Shown: positions 34,594 through 42,343 of the stretch, piece after piece
Position numbering within the stretch: the first letter of the stretch is position 1
Layout of the letters: each line of letters opens with the position of its first letter
NCBI RefSeq assembly: GCF_000938305.1
Contig: NZ_JYMT01000003.1
Coordinates: 148,541 to 212,540, forward strand
DNA: 64,000 bases
Direction: 5' to 3'
DNA from: Bradyrhizobium sp. LTSP885
GTDB taxonomy: Bacteria; Pseudomonadota; Alphaproteobacteria; Rhizobiales; Xanthobacteraceae
The notes under the pieces: generated by a model
Seen by the model: only the letters and a program-made list of their open reading frames with translations
The model's database searches: none
Told to the model about the DNA's origin: nothing
Position numbers and translations under genes: made by a program

Positions 34594-34852
34594 GTTGCGC
34601 GCCTCGATCAGGCGGGAGCACGACGGAGCTCTCAGTCGCCGGCAGGTGCCGTTACAGGGCCGGTGATGCAGGAAGCTTGGAACGGATGAAGCTTCGCCGC
34701 TGGTCTGTTTTGATCACTTTGGAAAAAATTAACGATTTAGGCCGGGCCCGCGAACTCGATAGGACCGCCGCTGGTGTTCTGCGCGGTCGCCATGGTCGGT
34801 CATCGCGATCCTCCCCCGTAGTTTACGAAGGGGAAGCGTCCGAAACGTTCAT

Positions 34853-35041
34853 TTAGAATTGTATTTTCCGCATGTGGTCGAACCTGGCTATCTTGCGGTC
34901 TCGCTGCCAAAGCTCGACGTCGTGGCCGTCAATCAGCTGCTCTGCCTGTTCCATGGCCTCGGTATCATCGGCGCATTCGAGCGGAACAGCGGTGTGGAAA
35001 TGGCCGTCTTGGCCGATGATGTAAGCTCGGTATTCCGGCAT
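34853..35041 (-). CDS. 62-residue YRAY-family small protein (paralog 2)
   Basis: From ATG 35041, with GGGAGAG upstream: MPEYRAYIIGQDGHFHTAVP, LECADDTEAMEQAEQLIDGH and DVELWQRDRKIARFDHMRK. The shared core GHDVELWQxxR with the protein at 34126-34356 marks a duplicated family. Upstream at 34790-34820 (minus strand) an SD-like GGGGGAGG is followed by a very short frame (MATAQNTSGGPIEFAGPA), too small to call. Confidence 0.68.
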   Translation of the reverse strand: MPEYRAYIIGQDGHFHTAVPLECADDTEAMEQAEQLIDGHDVELWQRDRKIARFDHMRKIQF

Positions 35042-35615
35042 ATGACTCTCCCTTGGATCGGGCGGGAGTGCTACCGAACTCTCAGTCACCGATAGTGGCC
35101 ATGGGGCGCGCGGCGATGGCCCTTATGTAGATACTTGTCACCATTCCTCAAGCCAGGCCCGCTCTCGCTGAGAGCGAACATTCACCGCGCCGCAATCCTT
35201 ACTGCGAACGCCGGCCAAGCCCTGGTTTCCTTTCGATCAGGCGAGCGAGGATGCTCAAAATCAGCTCAGGACAGCTGAGGTTAAAGTGCGAACAATACCC
35301 GGGCATGGTCACACCGCGCGGCAATTGGTCGCCACCGAGGAACCAGCGCCGTGGCATCGACTTGATGCAGCGGGTCGGTTTGCCGGCCTGCACGGCCTTG
35401 TATTCTCCTGCCCCCAAAGCCTTGGCCGTGCACTTCCGGGGGTGGTCGCGGCGCTAGCCGTACCCGATTTCCTTGTCCGCTGTGTTCACAAGTGCACCGT
35501 CACGCCGCGCCCGGCAGGTGTAGCTTTCAGCCATCACCGCGCGGATATCCTGGCCTCTATCGGTGACTGAGAACGCCCGTTGCGCTCCCGCCTTCTGTTG
35601 GAATGGAGCAGCGTC
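35042..35615. other. 0.57-kb stretch without a supported gene
   Basis: Overlapping open frames on both strands (35251-35457 plus, 35199-35417 minus, 35454-35660 minus) have neither ribosome sites nor recognisable sequence, and none stands out by codon use. I saw no tRNA and no repeat shared with the rest of the window. Confidence 0.4.
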
Positions 35616-35813
35616 ATGCCGATGAGCCTTTCCAATCCCCGCCGCTCCGTCGAGCAGCACCTCGCGGATGAATCGATCCGCCTGCGCGAGGAAGCCAGCG
35701 CCATGCCTCCCGGCGTGGAGCGCGACCGCCTGATCCGCATGGCGCGTCGCGCCGAGACCGCCTCGCGCGTCAATGCGTGGGTGACGTCGCCGGGATTGCA
35801 GTCGCCGAAGTGA
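35616..35813 (+). CDS. 65-residue hypothetical helical protein
   Basis: From ATG 35616, with TGGAGC upstream: MPMSLSNPRRSVEQHLADES, REEASAMPPGVERDRLIRMA and RRAETASRVNAWVTSPGLQS. Two amphipathic helices with an Arg-rich linker. The PPGxERDxLIRxARxAE pattern occurs in many Bradyrhizobium small proteins of unknown role. It converges with the HigA-type gene 12 bases on. Confidence 0.65.
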   Translation: MPMSLSNPRRSVEQHLADESIRLREEASAMPPGVERDRLIRMARRAETASRVNAWVTSPGLQSPK

Positions 35814-35825
35814 GCGACGACGCGA

Positions 35826-36152
35826 TCAGGCTGCTTCGGTGACCGCGCGAATTTTCAGCTGCACGCCGGTCTCGTCCTGCAAGGCCCTGACGACGCCGAG
35901 CAGGTTGTCGGCAGTCGGATTGCCGTCCGGCCCGAACATCCGCATCAGGCTCTTCGGCGGGCGTCCCAGTACCTCGCCCAGCCGCTCAAACCCAACGGTC
36001 GCATTGATATAGGCCCGCAGCGTCGCGCGGCCGTCATCGGTCTCGCCGGCCAGCAGCGCCTGCATCGCCTCCTGGAACAGCGCCTTGCGAAACGCAGGCT
36101 CGCGCTCGGCCCGCGACCGCACCGTGTCGCGAAAACTTTGAGTCAGTGGCAT
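35826..36152 (-). CDS. HigA-type addiction-module antidote protein, no partner toxin visible
   Basis: 108 residues from ATG 36152; ATG 36167, five codons earlier, is possible. Family layout: MPLTQSFRDTVRSRAEREPA, FRKALFQEAMQALLAGE, YINATVGFERLGEVLGRPPK and SLMRMFGPDGNPTADNLLGV, an HTH core with the RPPKSLMRMFGPxGNP signature of putative addiction-module antidotes. The usual RelE-like toxin gene should lie immediately upstream. Instead the 3' end of the TIR gene is there. So it is an orphan regulator or a module broken by the island to the right. Confidence 0.75.
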   Translation of the reverse strand: MPLTQSFRDTVRSRAEREPAFRKALFQEAMQALLAGETDDGRATLRAYINATVGFERLGEVLGRPPKSLMRMFGPDGNPTADNLLGVVRALQDETGVQLKIRAVTEAA

Positions 36153-36235
36153 GGGCTCATTCTTCATTTGCGCTCTCGCGCTTTGGCACGCTTACAAGTC
36201 GGTGCCATCCTGCGGACGGGAGGTGAAGATTGAAC

Positions 36236-36868
36236 CTACGACGAAATATCGCGATCCCATTCAGCAATTTCGCGCAGTGCCTTGTCTCTGACATACATGG
36301 TCTGACCGTTGTCGCGGACTGCGTCCCGCACGATCTTCGAAAGCTTCTCGTTCCACACGGTCGCCTCTTCGAGCTGAGAAAAACGCGATTTAGCTGCTGC
36401 GAAGGTACTGCTGTCGGCAAAACGCAGTGCGGTATATGTCGCCAACCGGCCCGCTGTCTGCTCATGCCTGCAATAAGCTTTAAATAGAGTGTGAGCAAGT
36501 TTTGAAAGGTCGCCGCCTTTCAGGGGGAACGCTTGAAATTTGGCTAAGAAGCCGTAGGGGGCCTCGCCTAAATGGACTGCGAATGCTGGCATGTTGCGAC
36601 CCATGACAAATCCAACTTCTTGATCCGTCCAATTGCTCTTGTGAAATCCCGGATGCAACAGTGCGACGAGCGAGTGGCATGTCCGAAGCGCATCTTCGAT
36701 GGTATTCTCCCATCGAGATGTAGGGGTGATATCGGCGTGCGCAACGAACGCGTCAATTCCATATTCAGCTAGTGCAACCTTAAGCGACGCTGCTTCTGCT
36801 TGCTTGCTGGATAGGTGGGAGATGAAGACCCTTAGTCGATTAGCCTTCCATACCATCGCATCAGACAT
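36236..36868 (-). CDS. TIR-domain protein (putative NADase)
   Basis: 210 residues. TIR domain about residues 10-135: RLRVFISHLSSKQAEAASLK, LAEYGIDAFVAHADI, SRWENTIEDALRTCHSLVAL and the SxWxxxE helix SNWTDQEVGF with Glu84 as catalytic candidate, as in NAD-cleaving TIRs. Residues 136-210 are a separate charged, alpha-helical tail (FAAAKSRFSQLEEATVWNEK). Stand-alone TIR proteins act in bacterial antiphage abortive defence, in other signalling, or in host interaction. No NAD-signal receptor (for example SLOG/STALD) or Thoeris partner is recognisable nearby. Divergent from the cluster at 37-40 kb. Confidence 0.8.
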   Translation of the reverse strand: MSDAMVWKANRLRVFISHLSSKQAEAASLKVALAEYGIDAFVAHADITPTSRWENTIEDALRTCHSLVALLHPGFHKSNWTDQEVGFVMGRNMPAFAVHLGEAPYGFLAKFQAFPLKGGDLSKLAHTLFKAYCRHEQTAGRLATYTALRFADSSTFAAAKSRFSQLEEATVWNEKLSKIVRDAVRDNGQTMYVRDKALREIAEWDRDISS

Positions 36869-37011
36869 CTCGAAACTTCCATAAGTATTAGAATGACGTT
36901 GAAAGAAACACGTCCGACGATACAGCGATTGAAGCGGAAAGGATCATCATCGGGTAGAGGTTTTCCGCTCTTGCAATCTCATACGTCCCCCACCCTCGTT
37001 GCAAAGGATAG

Positions 37012-37310
37012 TTGTCGTTTCCACGTCCGTCCACCGTTAGATGGCGGACCCGTGAGGGCGTCGAGGCCAGCTATCGGCCAAAGAGGGCTTTCGACACGAG
37101 CGACACCGAAAGTATTGGACGGCCGTCATCACAGTGGGAGCTACAGCGGGTTTCAAATTCCTGGGAGATTGGATACTCTCTCGACTGAAATCGTCCGAGC
37201 CGCCGACACAACTGACGATCAATCACACGACCATCAACGCCGAGAATGTCGTGACCATCATCAATAATTTTGGGAGTAAAGTCGATGACGAAGCACGGCC
37301 TGATCATTGA
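37012..37310 (+). pseudogene. Small membrane protein frame broken by a probable frameshift
   Basis: Frame A (from TTG 37012) reads natural sequence REGVEASYRPKRAFDTSDTE and then degrades. Frame B, in the next phase, reads a transmembrane segment YWTAVITVGATAGFKFLGDW followed by ILSRLKSSEPPTQ and a polar tail INHTTINAENVVTIINNFGS to TGA 37308-37310, but has no start codon after its upstream stop at 37053. Joining A and B near 37112 would give one protein of about 100 residues with a single membrane helix. The tail overlaps the next start (37285) by 26 bases, a coupling pattern. Either a degraded gene or a sequence error. Confidence 0.4.
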
Positions 37311-37503
37311 AGAGTTGGAGCGCGAGCGAGCCAATATCGATAAGCTCTGGGAAGGTCTCGGCACTCGTCAGGTCCGAGTCCATCCGCCAGGCGGTGCGGA
37401 AGTCCTTGTCACAACCAAATATGCGGATGGTCTACGGCAAGCGTCGGATGCGCTCAACAAAGCGATACAGGCTCTAAAGAACGTAGGCGCCGGGCATGAC
37501 TAA
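37285..37503 (+). CDS. 72-residue hypothetical protein
   Basis: From ATG 37285, GGGAG upstream: MTKHGLIIEELERERANIDK, LWEGLGTRQVRVHPPGGAEV and YADGLRQASDALNKAIQALK. Two amphipathic helices around a short beta segment. Not recognised. It overlaps the frame before it and shares eight bases with the next gene, so three genes are coupled. Confidence 0.6.
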   Translation: MTKHGLIIEELERERANIDKLWEGLGTRQVRVHPPGGAEVLVTTKYADGLRQASDALNKAIQALKNVGAGHD

Positions 37504-37699
37504 GCCGTCATTCGAGATCGGCGATACCGTGACGCTTACAAGCGGGGGCCATTTAATGACCGTGATTTCTATCGATCCCGAAGACGTAGTCACGTGCGCG
37601 TGGTCTGTGAGGGAAGACATTAAATCCAAGGGCTTCCCTGGTGCTGCGTTGATTAAAGCCGACAAGCCGCAAACGTTGGAAGAATTGCTCGCAGGTTAA
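37496..37699 (+). CDS. YodC-like (DUF2158) small protein
   Basis: 67 residues: MTKPSFEIGDTVTLTSGGHL, MTVISIDPEDVVTCAW and FPGAALIKADKP. The pattern GDxVxLxSGGxxMTV, a central CxW and a Phe-Pro-x-x-x-L/A ending is the DUF2158/YodC family of about 60 residues. Function unknown; often in accessory regions. Overlaps the previous gene by eight bases. Confidence 0.75.
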   Translation: MTKPSFEIGDTVTLTSGGHLMTVISIDPEDVVTCAWSVREDIKSKGFPGAALIKADKPQTLEELLAG

Positions 37700-37737
37700 T
37701 CGGGCGAGCAATCGGCCCGTGCCGGCAGGAGCAGCCC

Positions 37738-38271
37738 ATGATCTACTCATACTTCAAAGACTTTGCCGGGCCAGTCGCCACCATAATCGCGGCGGTCGTT
37801 GCCGCCTTTTTCATCCGACGGCAATGGCAGACAGCACAACAACAGGCGCACACGGCGTTAGATCAGCTTCGCTATAATCTATTCGAGAAACGATATGCAA
37901 TTTACGCGGCGGCACGGGAAGCGATAAGGATCACCTTCGAAAAGCGCGATCAAGATACGATGCCGCACGAGCTAGATGCGTTGTTTCTGCGCTTTGAAGA
38001 GGCGCGTTTCTTCTTCCCTGATCATATACATGCGTTTCTGGATCAGCTTCGCAAAGATATAAAAGCATTCCTCACTAAGAACTATCTCCATAGGAGGAAC
38101 GCCGCACAACACACAGACCCGCAAAGCGCGGAGATACGCGGGGTACTATTAGGTGAGGAAGCTGCTCTTTTATCGATGCAAGAGGGGCTTTACGTCACTT
38201 CTCAAGCACTCCCGAAAACTTTTGCCGGTGTGCTCGCCTTCCTACAATTGATTGGCAATAGACCGGGATGA
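37738..38271 (+). CDS. Membrane-anchored hypothetical protein, 177 residues
   Basis: A single N-terminal membrane helix (GPVATIIAAVVAAFFIRRQW), a coiled linker (TAQQQAHTALDQLRYNLFEK) with the FEKRYAIY motif often seen in small TM-plus-helix proteins, and a helical body (FEEARFFFPDHIHAFLDQLR). No named family. It overlaps the open frame of the next gene, though that gene's likely start is 80 bases later. Codons are visibly richer in A/T than in the housekeeping genes. Confidence 0.65.
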   Translation: MIYSYFKDFAGPVATIIAAVVAAFFIRRQWQTAQQQAHTALDQLRYNLFEKRYAIYAAAREAIRITFEKRDQDTMPHELDALFLRFEEARFFFPDHIHAFLDQLRKDIKAFLTKNYLHRRNAAQHTDPQSAEIRGVLLGEEAALLSMQEGLYVTSQALPKTFAGVLAFLQLIGNRPG

Positions 38272-38351
38272 TCTTCGGGGCTTTTCACTTGCCGAAGGGA
38301 CTTGCGCGCTCAATGAGCTCCGCTACGATTGCTAGCGGGAGCATCGCAACC

Positions 38352-39683
38352 ATGAAACATCTTTCGCTCGCGGCTGCCGCCGCGATCGTCCTGCTGAGCC
38401 CAGCGCACGCCGCGTCACCAAACTCAGAAGTGGGGTCGACCGGTATTGCAAAGATATGTCTTACAGACAACGACGTTCATCTTAGGCCCACAGATGAACT
38501 GGTCATTCCGGCGACAACCGTTTTCGAGGATGATGGGCCAAACATTGGGAAGCTAGAGGACCCATCAACATGGCGCTATGAAGCTAAAGAGGGCTTCAAG
38601 CTCCCCGCTCAATTTCTGACTTTGAATGCCGTCTCGCTCCGGAGCAGCAAGCCATGCGCAGAAGTGAATGTACAAATGCTGACCGGCGCAGGTGCGATCG
38701 AAATAGCAAGACGAGCCGCGGACAACCATATCTTCGTCATTAACGATGTACTCGACTACCCTGTTCCCACGACGCGGCCTCCGGTTGAGCTTGGCAAGCT
38801 AATCGACGACATCAGTGTCAAAGCCATATTGATCACCGACGTTACTCAAGCGGTCGTCCGGTCCAAGCCGACTATTCCCGACGACGCGGCGAACGCTGCA
38901 AGCTGTCTCTCTGGCGCTAAGAAGCTTGCCGCTTACCTCGGAGGCGGGACGGGGCAGCAAAGGAGCATGAACATCGAGATCGGCCACGTTGGAGCAGCTA
39001 GCGTGACTTATGGCTGCCCATTCGGCCCAAAGCAAAAGCCCGACTTTGCGGTTTATTGGGAAGGAAAGGCGCGACCGCCTTCTGGTATAGCGGCTCTTAT
39101 CGCCAAGGGGGGCGAGTTCGTAACGGGGGCCACTCGCGCAGAAATCACGACGGAAACGTCGGCGTGCGTTACTGACGCGCTCAAATCAAGTGCTGCCGAA
39201 CTTGCTGATCGGGAAGTCCGTGGCGTTAAAATCGAATGCCAAGCCTTTGCTCGCGATGGCGGCGGCGGGAGCGTCACAATTTACAGACGTTTCGGCCCCG
39301 ATCCCGTACAACTCGAAATCTCCGACAAGGCGGCAAATGCTGCCGATCAAGCGTCACGCGACATAAAGATCGAAGATGATAGAAAAGCCGCTGAGGCGCT
39401 GCGGTTCGCAGAATGGTATCAAGACCCAACTATTCCACAGACCGTCAAGGCTTTTGCGATGATGGCTGCGCGCGTGATATCCCTCCAGCAAAGCTGCCCG
39501 TTCTCGAAATCCCACGAGGATAAGATTGCACGATGGGCGTCAGATGCCGGAGTGAAGTCGTCCGACATAGAGCCGGGTGGCCGCTACGCTTCTCTTATGA
39601 CGAAGATGTTGGCGGAAATGAAATCTGGAACGGCGAAAGAAAGCATTGCGGAAGCGTGCGAGGCAATCAAGAAATACGATTAA
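38352..39683 (+). CDS. Secreted hypothetical protein, 443 residues
   Basis: From ATG 38352: a clear signal peptide (MKHLSLAAAAAIVLLSPAHA, then A). An ATG 84 bases earlier would put the signal inside, so I reject it. Mature part: cysteine-containing KICLTDNDVHLRPTDELVIP, LITDVTQAVVRSKPTIPD, SCLSGAKKLAAYLGGG, IECQAFARDGGGGSVTIY, and a helical C-terminal (ESIAEACEAIKKYD). About eight cysteines in the mature chain suggest disulfides. No family recognised. Low GC relative to neighbours. Confidence 0.65.
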   Translation: MKHLSLAAAAAIVLLSPAHAASPNSEVGSTGIAKICLTDNDVHLRPTDELVIPATTVFEDDGPNIGKLEDPSTWRYEAKEGFKLPAQFLTLNAVSLRSSKPCAEVNVQMLTGAGAIEIARRAADNHIFVINDVLDYPVPTTRPPVELGKLIDDISVKAILITDVTQAVVRSKPTIPDDAANAASCLSGAKKLAAYLGGGTGQQRSMNIEIGHVGAASVTYGCPFGPKQKPDFAVYWEGKARPPSGIAALIAKGGEFVTGATRAEITTETSACVTDALKSSAAELADREVRGVKIECQAFARDGGGGSVTIYRRFGPDPVQLEISDKAANAADQASRDIKIEDDRKAAEALRFAEWYQDPTIPQTVKAFAMMAARVISLQQSCPFSKSHEDKIARWASDAGVKSSDIEPGGRYASLMTKMLAEMKSGTAKESIAEACEAIKKYD

Positions 39684-39706
39684 GGGGCTGAACGCTGGAG
39701 GAAGCC

Positions 39707-39997
39707 ATGGGCGACCGCACGGACAAAGTGTGGAAGAGTTTCGCGCACGAGGGGCCGATGATCTATTGGGCCAATATCCTTGTCACCGCCGCTTGCTTAC
39801 TCGACTATTATTTCTCGGATCGCACTTGGGAAATCGAAACATTGGCCGCTCTAATCTTTCTGATCAACGGCTTCGCCCTATGGAATCGAAAGAACGAGTT
39901 GAACAAAGCATATAAGCTCGAAAGGGATGACATGGTCGAAGCGGCACGGAGCGATGCCGCACGCACCGAGCGACTGAAATCCCGGGGACTGATCTGA
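39707..39997 (+). CDS. 96-residue two-helix membrane protein
   Basis: MGDRTDKVWKSFAHEGPMIY, then membrane segments (WANILVTAACLLDYYF and TLAALIFLINGFALW), then a charged coiled tail (NRKNELNKAYKLERDDMVEA). Preceded by GGAGG at 39699-39703. Last gene of the AT-richer block. Not recognised. Confidence 0.6.
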   Translation: MGDRTDKVWKSFAHEGPMIYWANILVTAACLLDYYFSDRTWEIETLAALIFLINGFALWNRKNELNKAYKLERDDMVEAARSDAARTERLKSRGLI

Positions 39998-40054
39998 ACT
40001 CGGCGGGGGTGCGAATGCCCCCACTAGCCGCCAATCCTTTTGTGTCTGCCTCAA

Positions 40055-40090
40055 CGCAAACAAAAACGGCCAGGTCTTCCGACCCGGCCG
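40055..40090 (-). terminator. Rho-independent terminator after rpmB
   Basis: On the minus strand: CGGCCGGGTCGGAAGACCTGGCCG, a stem of about nine pairs with one mismatch, followed by TTTTTGTTT. It lies 50-85 bases past the rpmB stop. Confidence 0.75.
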
Positions 40091-40139
40091 CTCAAAACTC
40101 TCTCCGCGCTTTTCTGCGCCGCAGCTGAGCTACTCGCGC

Positions 40140-40448
40140 TCAGCTCGCCTTCTTCACGAACACCGGCTTGCCGACCTTCTTCTCGATCGCGCGCTTGAAA
40201 TCGAGCGCACGGGGCGAGAGCACGTCGGCCTTGGACTTGATCAGGAAGGCGTCGAGGCCGCCATTGTGGTCGACGCTCTTGAGCGCATTGGTCGAGACGC
40301 GCAGGCGGATGTTGCGGCCGAGCGCTTCCGAGATGAAGGTGACGTTGGCCAGGTTCGGCAGGAAGCGCCGCTTGGTCTTGATGTTGGAGTGGCTCACCTT
40401 GTGGCCCGTCATGGGGCCCTTGGCCGTCAGTTCGCAGCGCCGGGACAT
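40140..40448 (-). CDS. rpmB: 50S ribosomal protein L28
   Basis: 102 residues: [20 protein letters not shown] and [18 protein letters not shown], the L28 start, then [20 protein letters not shown] and an Ala/Lys-rich alphaproteobacterial extension ([12 protein letters not shown]). Part of the large ribosomal subunit. Monocistronic with its own terminator. Only one CxxC-type Cys is present, so it is the zinc-independent form. It marks return to core genome after the accessory block. Confidence 0.96.
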   Translation of the reverse strand: MSRRCELTAKGPMTGHKVSHSNIKTKRRFLPNLANVTFISEALGRNIRLRVSTNALKSVDHNGGLDAFLIKSKADVLSPRALDFKRAIEKKVGKPVFVKKAS

Positions 40449-40630
40449 CTCAAAAATCCTTATTGCATCCCCGCATCAGGCGGCACGTGCGATCACGCGG
40501 CCCGCGCGGGGGTTTTGAATTCGCGTCCATTTTCCAGGAACCGCGGGTGTATAGGGGCAGATCGCCGGAGCGTCAAGGTTTTAGGCCGTTTCGACCGGCG
40601 TCCCCCGGCGCCTGCGGCGTTATTTCTTGA

Positions 40631-40679
40631 CGCGTTTTCGTGGACCGCGAACCGGAAGGCCACTTCGCTTGAAAACGCC
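40631..40679. repeat. GCGTTTTC..GAAAACGC intergenic palindrome, copy 2 (inverted)
   Basis: GCGTTTTC near 40632 and GAAAACGC near 40671 with CACTTCGC and CGCGAACCGG between. Read on the minus strand it matches 34068-34111 (GCGAAGTGG..CCGGTTCGCG). It lies between rpmB and the DUF3108 gene, whose 0.4-kb gap holds nothing else I can support. Confidence 0.65.
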
Positions 40680-40842
40680 CTGTTCATAAGCCGTTGCAGC
40701 CACTTAACGTCAGATATAGCAACCATATAAAGGGCGTATTCGGCTGCCATTCTGGGTTCCATACAAGACGCGCGCGTTGTCCGGCCGATTTGACTGCCTA
40801 GATGGACACGACGCAGCGCCGAATAGCAGGACCGTCAGGTAC

Positions 40843-41694
40843 GTGACCACCCCAATCGCCTTTTTGGCCCCGCTCGGGCGGCTGCTCGGCCTTTGCGCCG
40901 GCGCTTTCTTGCTGTTCGGGGCGCACAACGCGAGCGCCCAGGGGCGGCTCGACGCCCAGTATGAGGCGACGCTCGCCGGTATCCCGGTCGGCAAGGGCGC
41001 CTGGGCCATCGAAATCGGCGACGACACCTTCTCGGCCTCGGCCCAGGGCGGCACCGCCGGGCTTCTGAAGGCGTTTTCCGGCGGCACCGGCACGGGGGCC
41101 TCGCAGGGCCGCGTCGTCAACGGCGTGCTGGTCGCCACCGCCTACACCGCGACCACCACCACCTCGAAGAAATCAGAGACCATCCGGATGGTGCTGGCCA
41201 ACGGCGCCATCAAGGATTTCGCGATCGAACCGGAACCGCCGGTCGATGCCGACCGCATCCCCGTCACCGAGGCGCAGAAGAAGGGCGTGTTCGACCCGAT
41301 GACCGGCTCGATGCTGCGCGCCCCCGGCAATGCCGACCTGATGAGCCCGGATGTCTGCCGCACCGGCGCCGGCGTGTTCGACGGGCGCATGCGCTACGAT
41401 CTCAGGCTCGATTTCAAGCGGGTCGAGACCGTCAAGGCCGAGCACGGCTATCACGGCCCGGCGCTGGTCTGCGCGATCTATTTCGTGCCTGTTGCGGGCT
41501 ACATCCCGGATCGCCCGGTCATCAAATACCTCGCCGCCCAGCGCAACATCGAGATCGCCTTCGTGCCGATCGCCGGCACCCGCATCCTGGTGCCGTTCCG
41601 CATGATGATCCCGACGCCATTGGGGCCTGCGATGCTGGAAGCGACGTCGTTCGTCACCACGGCCGCGCCGCCGCGCGTGGCGAAGACGCAGTAG
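40843..41694 (+). CDS. DUF3108 domain protein, exported
   Basis: 283 residues from GTG 40843 (the frame is open further upstream but without a signal). Signal peptide: LGRLLGLCAGAFLLFGAHNA ending in NASAQG. Mature: LDAQYEATLAGIPVGKGAW, VNGVLVATAYTATTTT, TGAGVFDGRMRYDLRLDF and IKYLAAQRNIEIAFVPIAGT, typical of DUF3108, a periplasmic beta-barrel-like domain of unknown function. The gene lies between rpmB and the SUV3-like helicase, an order I recall from other Rhizobiales. Confidence 0.85.
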   Translation: MTTPIAFLAPLGRLLGLCAGAFLLFGAHNASAQGRLDAQYEATLAGIPVGKGAWAIEIGDDTFSASAQGGTAGLLKAFSGGTGTGASQGRVVNGVLVATAYTATTTTSKKSETIRMVLANGAIKDFAIEPEPPVDADRIPVTEAQKKGVFDPMTGSMLRAPGNADLMSPDVCRTGAGVFDGRMRYDLRLDFKRVETVKAEHGYHGPALVCAIYFVPVAGYIPDRPVIKYLAAQRNIEIAFVPIAGTRILVPFRMMIPTPLGPAMLEATSFVTTAAPPRVAKTQ

Positions 41695-41717
41695 GGATCG
41701 CCCCGGAATGACGGCTT

Positions 41718-41807
41718 CGTAGCCCGGATGGAGCGAAGCGAAATCCGGGGCCTGCGCATCCGCCGATCGACTTGTCCCGGATTGCGCTTCGCTTCATCCG
41801 GGCTACG
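41718..41807. repeat. Inverted repeat pair GTAGCCCGGAT..ATCCGGGCTAC
   Basis: GTAGCCCGGATGGAGCGAAG at the left and CTTCGCTTCATCCGGGCTAC at the right are inverted copies. A degenerate relative (GTAGCCTGGATGAAGCC, AAATCCGGGGC) is at 53001-53070. Located downstream of the DUF3108 gene. Confidence 0.75.
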
Positions 41808-42136
41808 CGAGCGTCGGGAATGTAACAAACGGCACCGGAATCCAGTTGACTCTTGCCCGCTTCTGATTCGACTCGTCCGGCTCTGGAATTTAGCAAAATG
41901 CCACCCGTCTCAGCCGCTTGTGGAGCCCTCGTAAACTTGATCTAGTGCCGCCGCATTGGAGTCCACGCGAGATGTTGCGGTGAACGGAACAGGCCTGAAA
42001 CGGAGTCACCGATTCGGCCGCGATTCGTTCCGGACTCGTTCCGAAGCTTAAATCCGGCGTGTTGAGCGTCGCATTGTGAGACAGATTTTGCGAAATGACG
42101 GGTGAAGGAGTGAAGACCGCGGCTTCCATCTCTCAC

Positions 42137-42305
42137 CGTCACCCTGAGGAGGCCGCGCAGCGGCCGTCTCGAAGGGCGGCGGCCCCGCTAGCTCCACGTG
42201 CGGATCGCGATGCGCGGCCCTATATCGGCCGTTCATCCTTCGAGACGCGCTGCGCGCTCCTCCAGCACAACGGCGAAGGCGCCGTTGTGCTAGGGATGAC
42301 GGGTT
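42137..42305. repeat. Intergenic repeat, CGTCACCCTGAGG..GGGATGACGGG family, copy 2
   Basis: Left CCGTCACCCTGAGG with GTCTCGAAGGGCGGCGGCC; right CATCCTTCGAGACGCGCTGC and TAGGGATGACGGG, as at 14976-15109. Together with the pair at 41718-41807 it fills the 0.65-kb gap between the DUF3108 gene and the helicase. Apart from these I see nothing in the gap. Confidence 0.75.
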
Positions 42306-42343
42306 AAGCAACTCGCCAACAGTTCAAGAAACACCTGTAAAAT

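Noticed and set aside
34400..34830. Possible very short gene (18-22 codons) behind an SD-like GGGGGAGG
   Set aside because: Too small to separate from chance without conservation; noted under the neighbouring gene.
35199..35660. Short overlapping frames on both strands
   Set aside because: No ribosome sites, families or codon signal; none can be preferred.
36893..37267. A 124-codon frame beginning MTLKETRPTI
   Set aside because: It becomes His/Arg/Ser-rich and lies in a phase different from the natural-looking membrane segment at 37113-37310.
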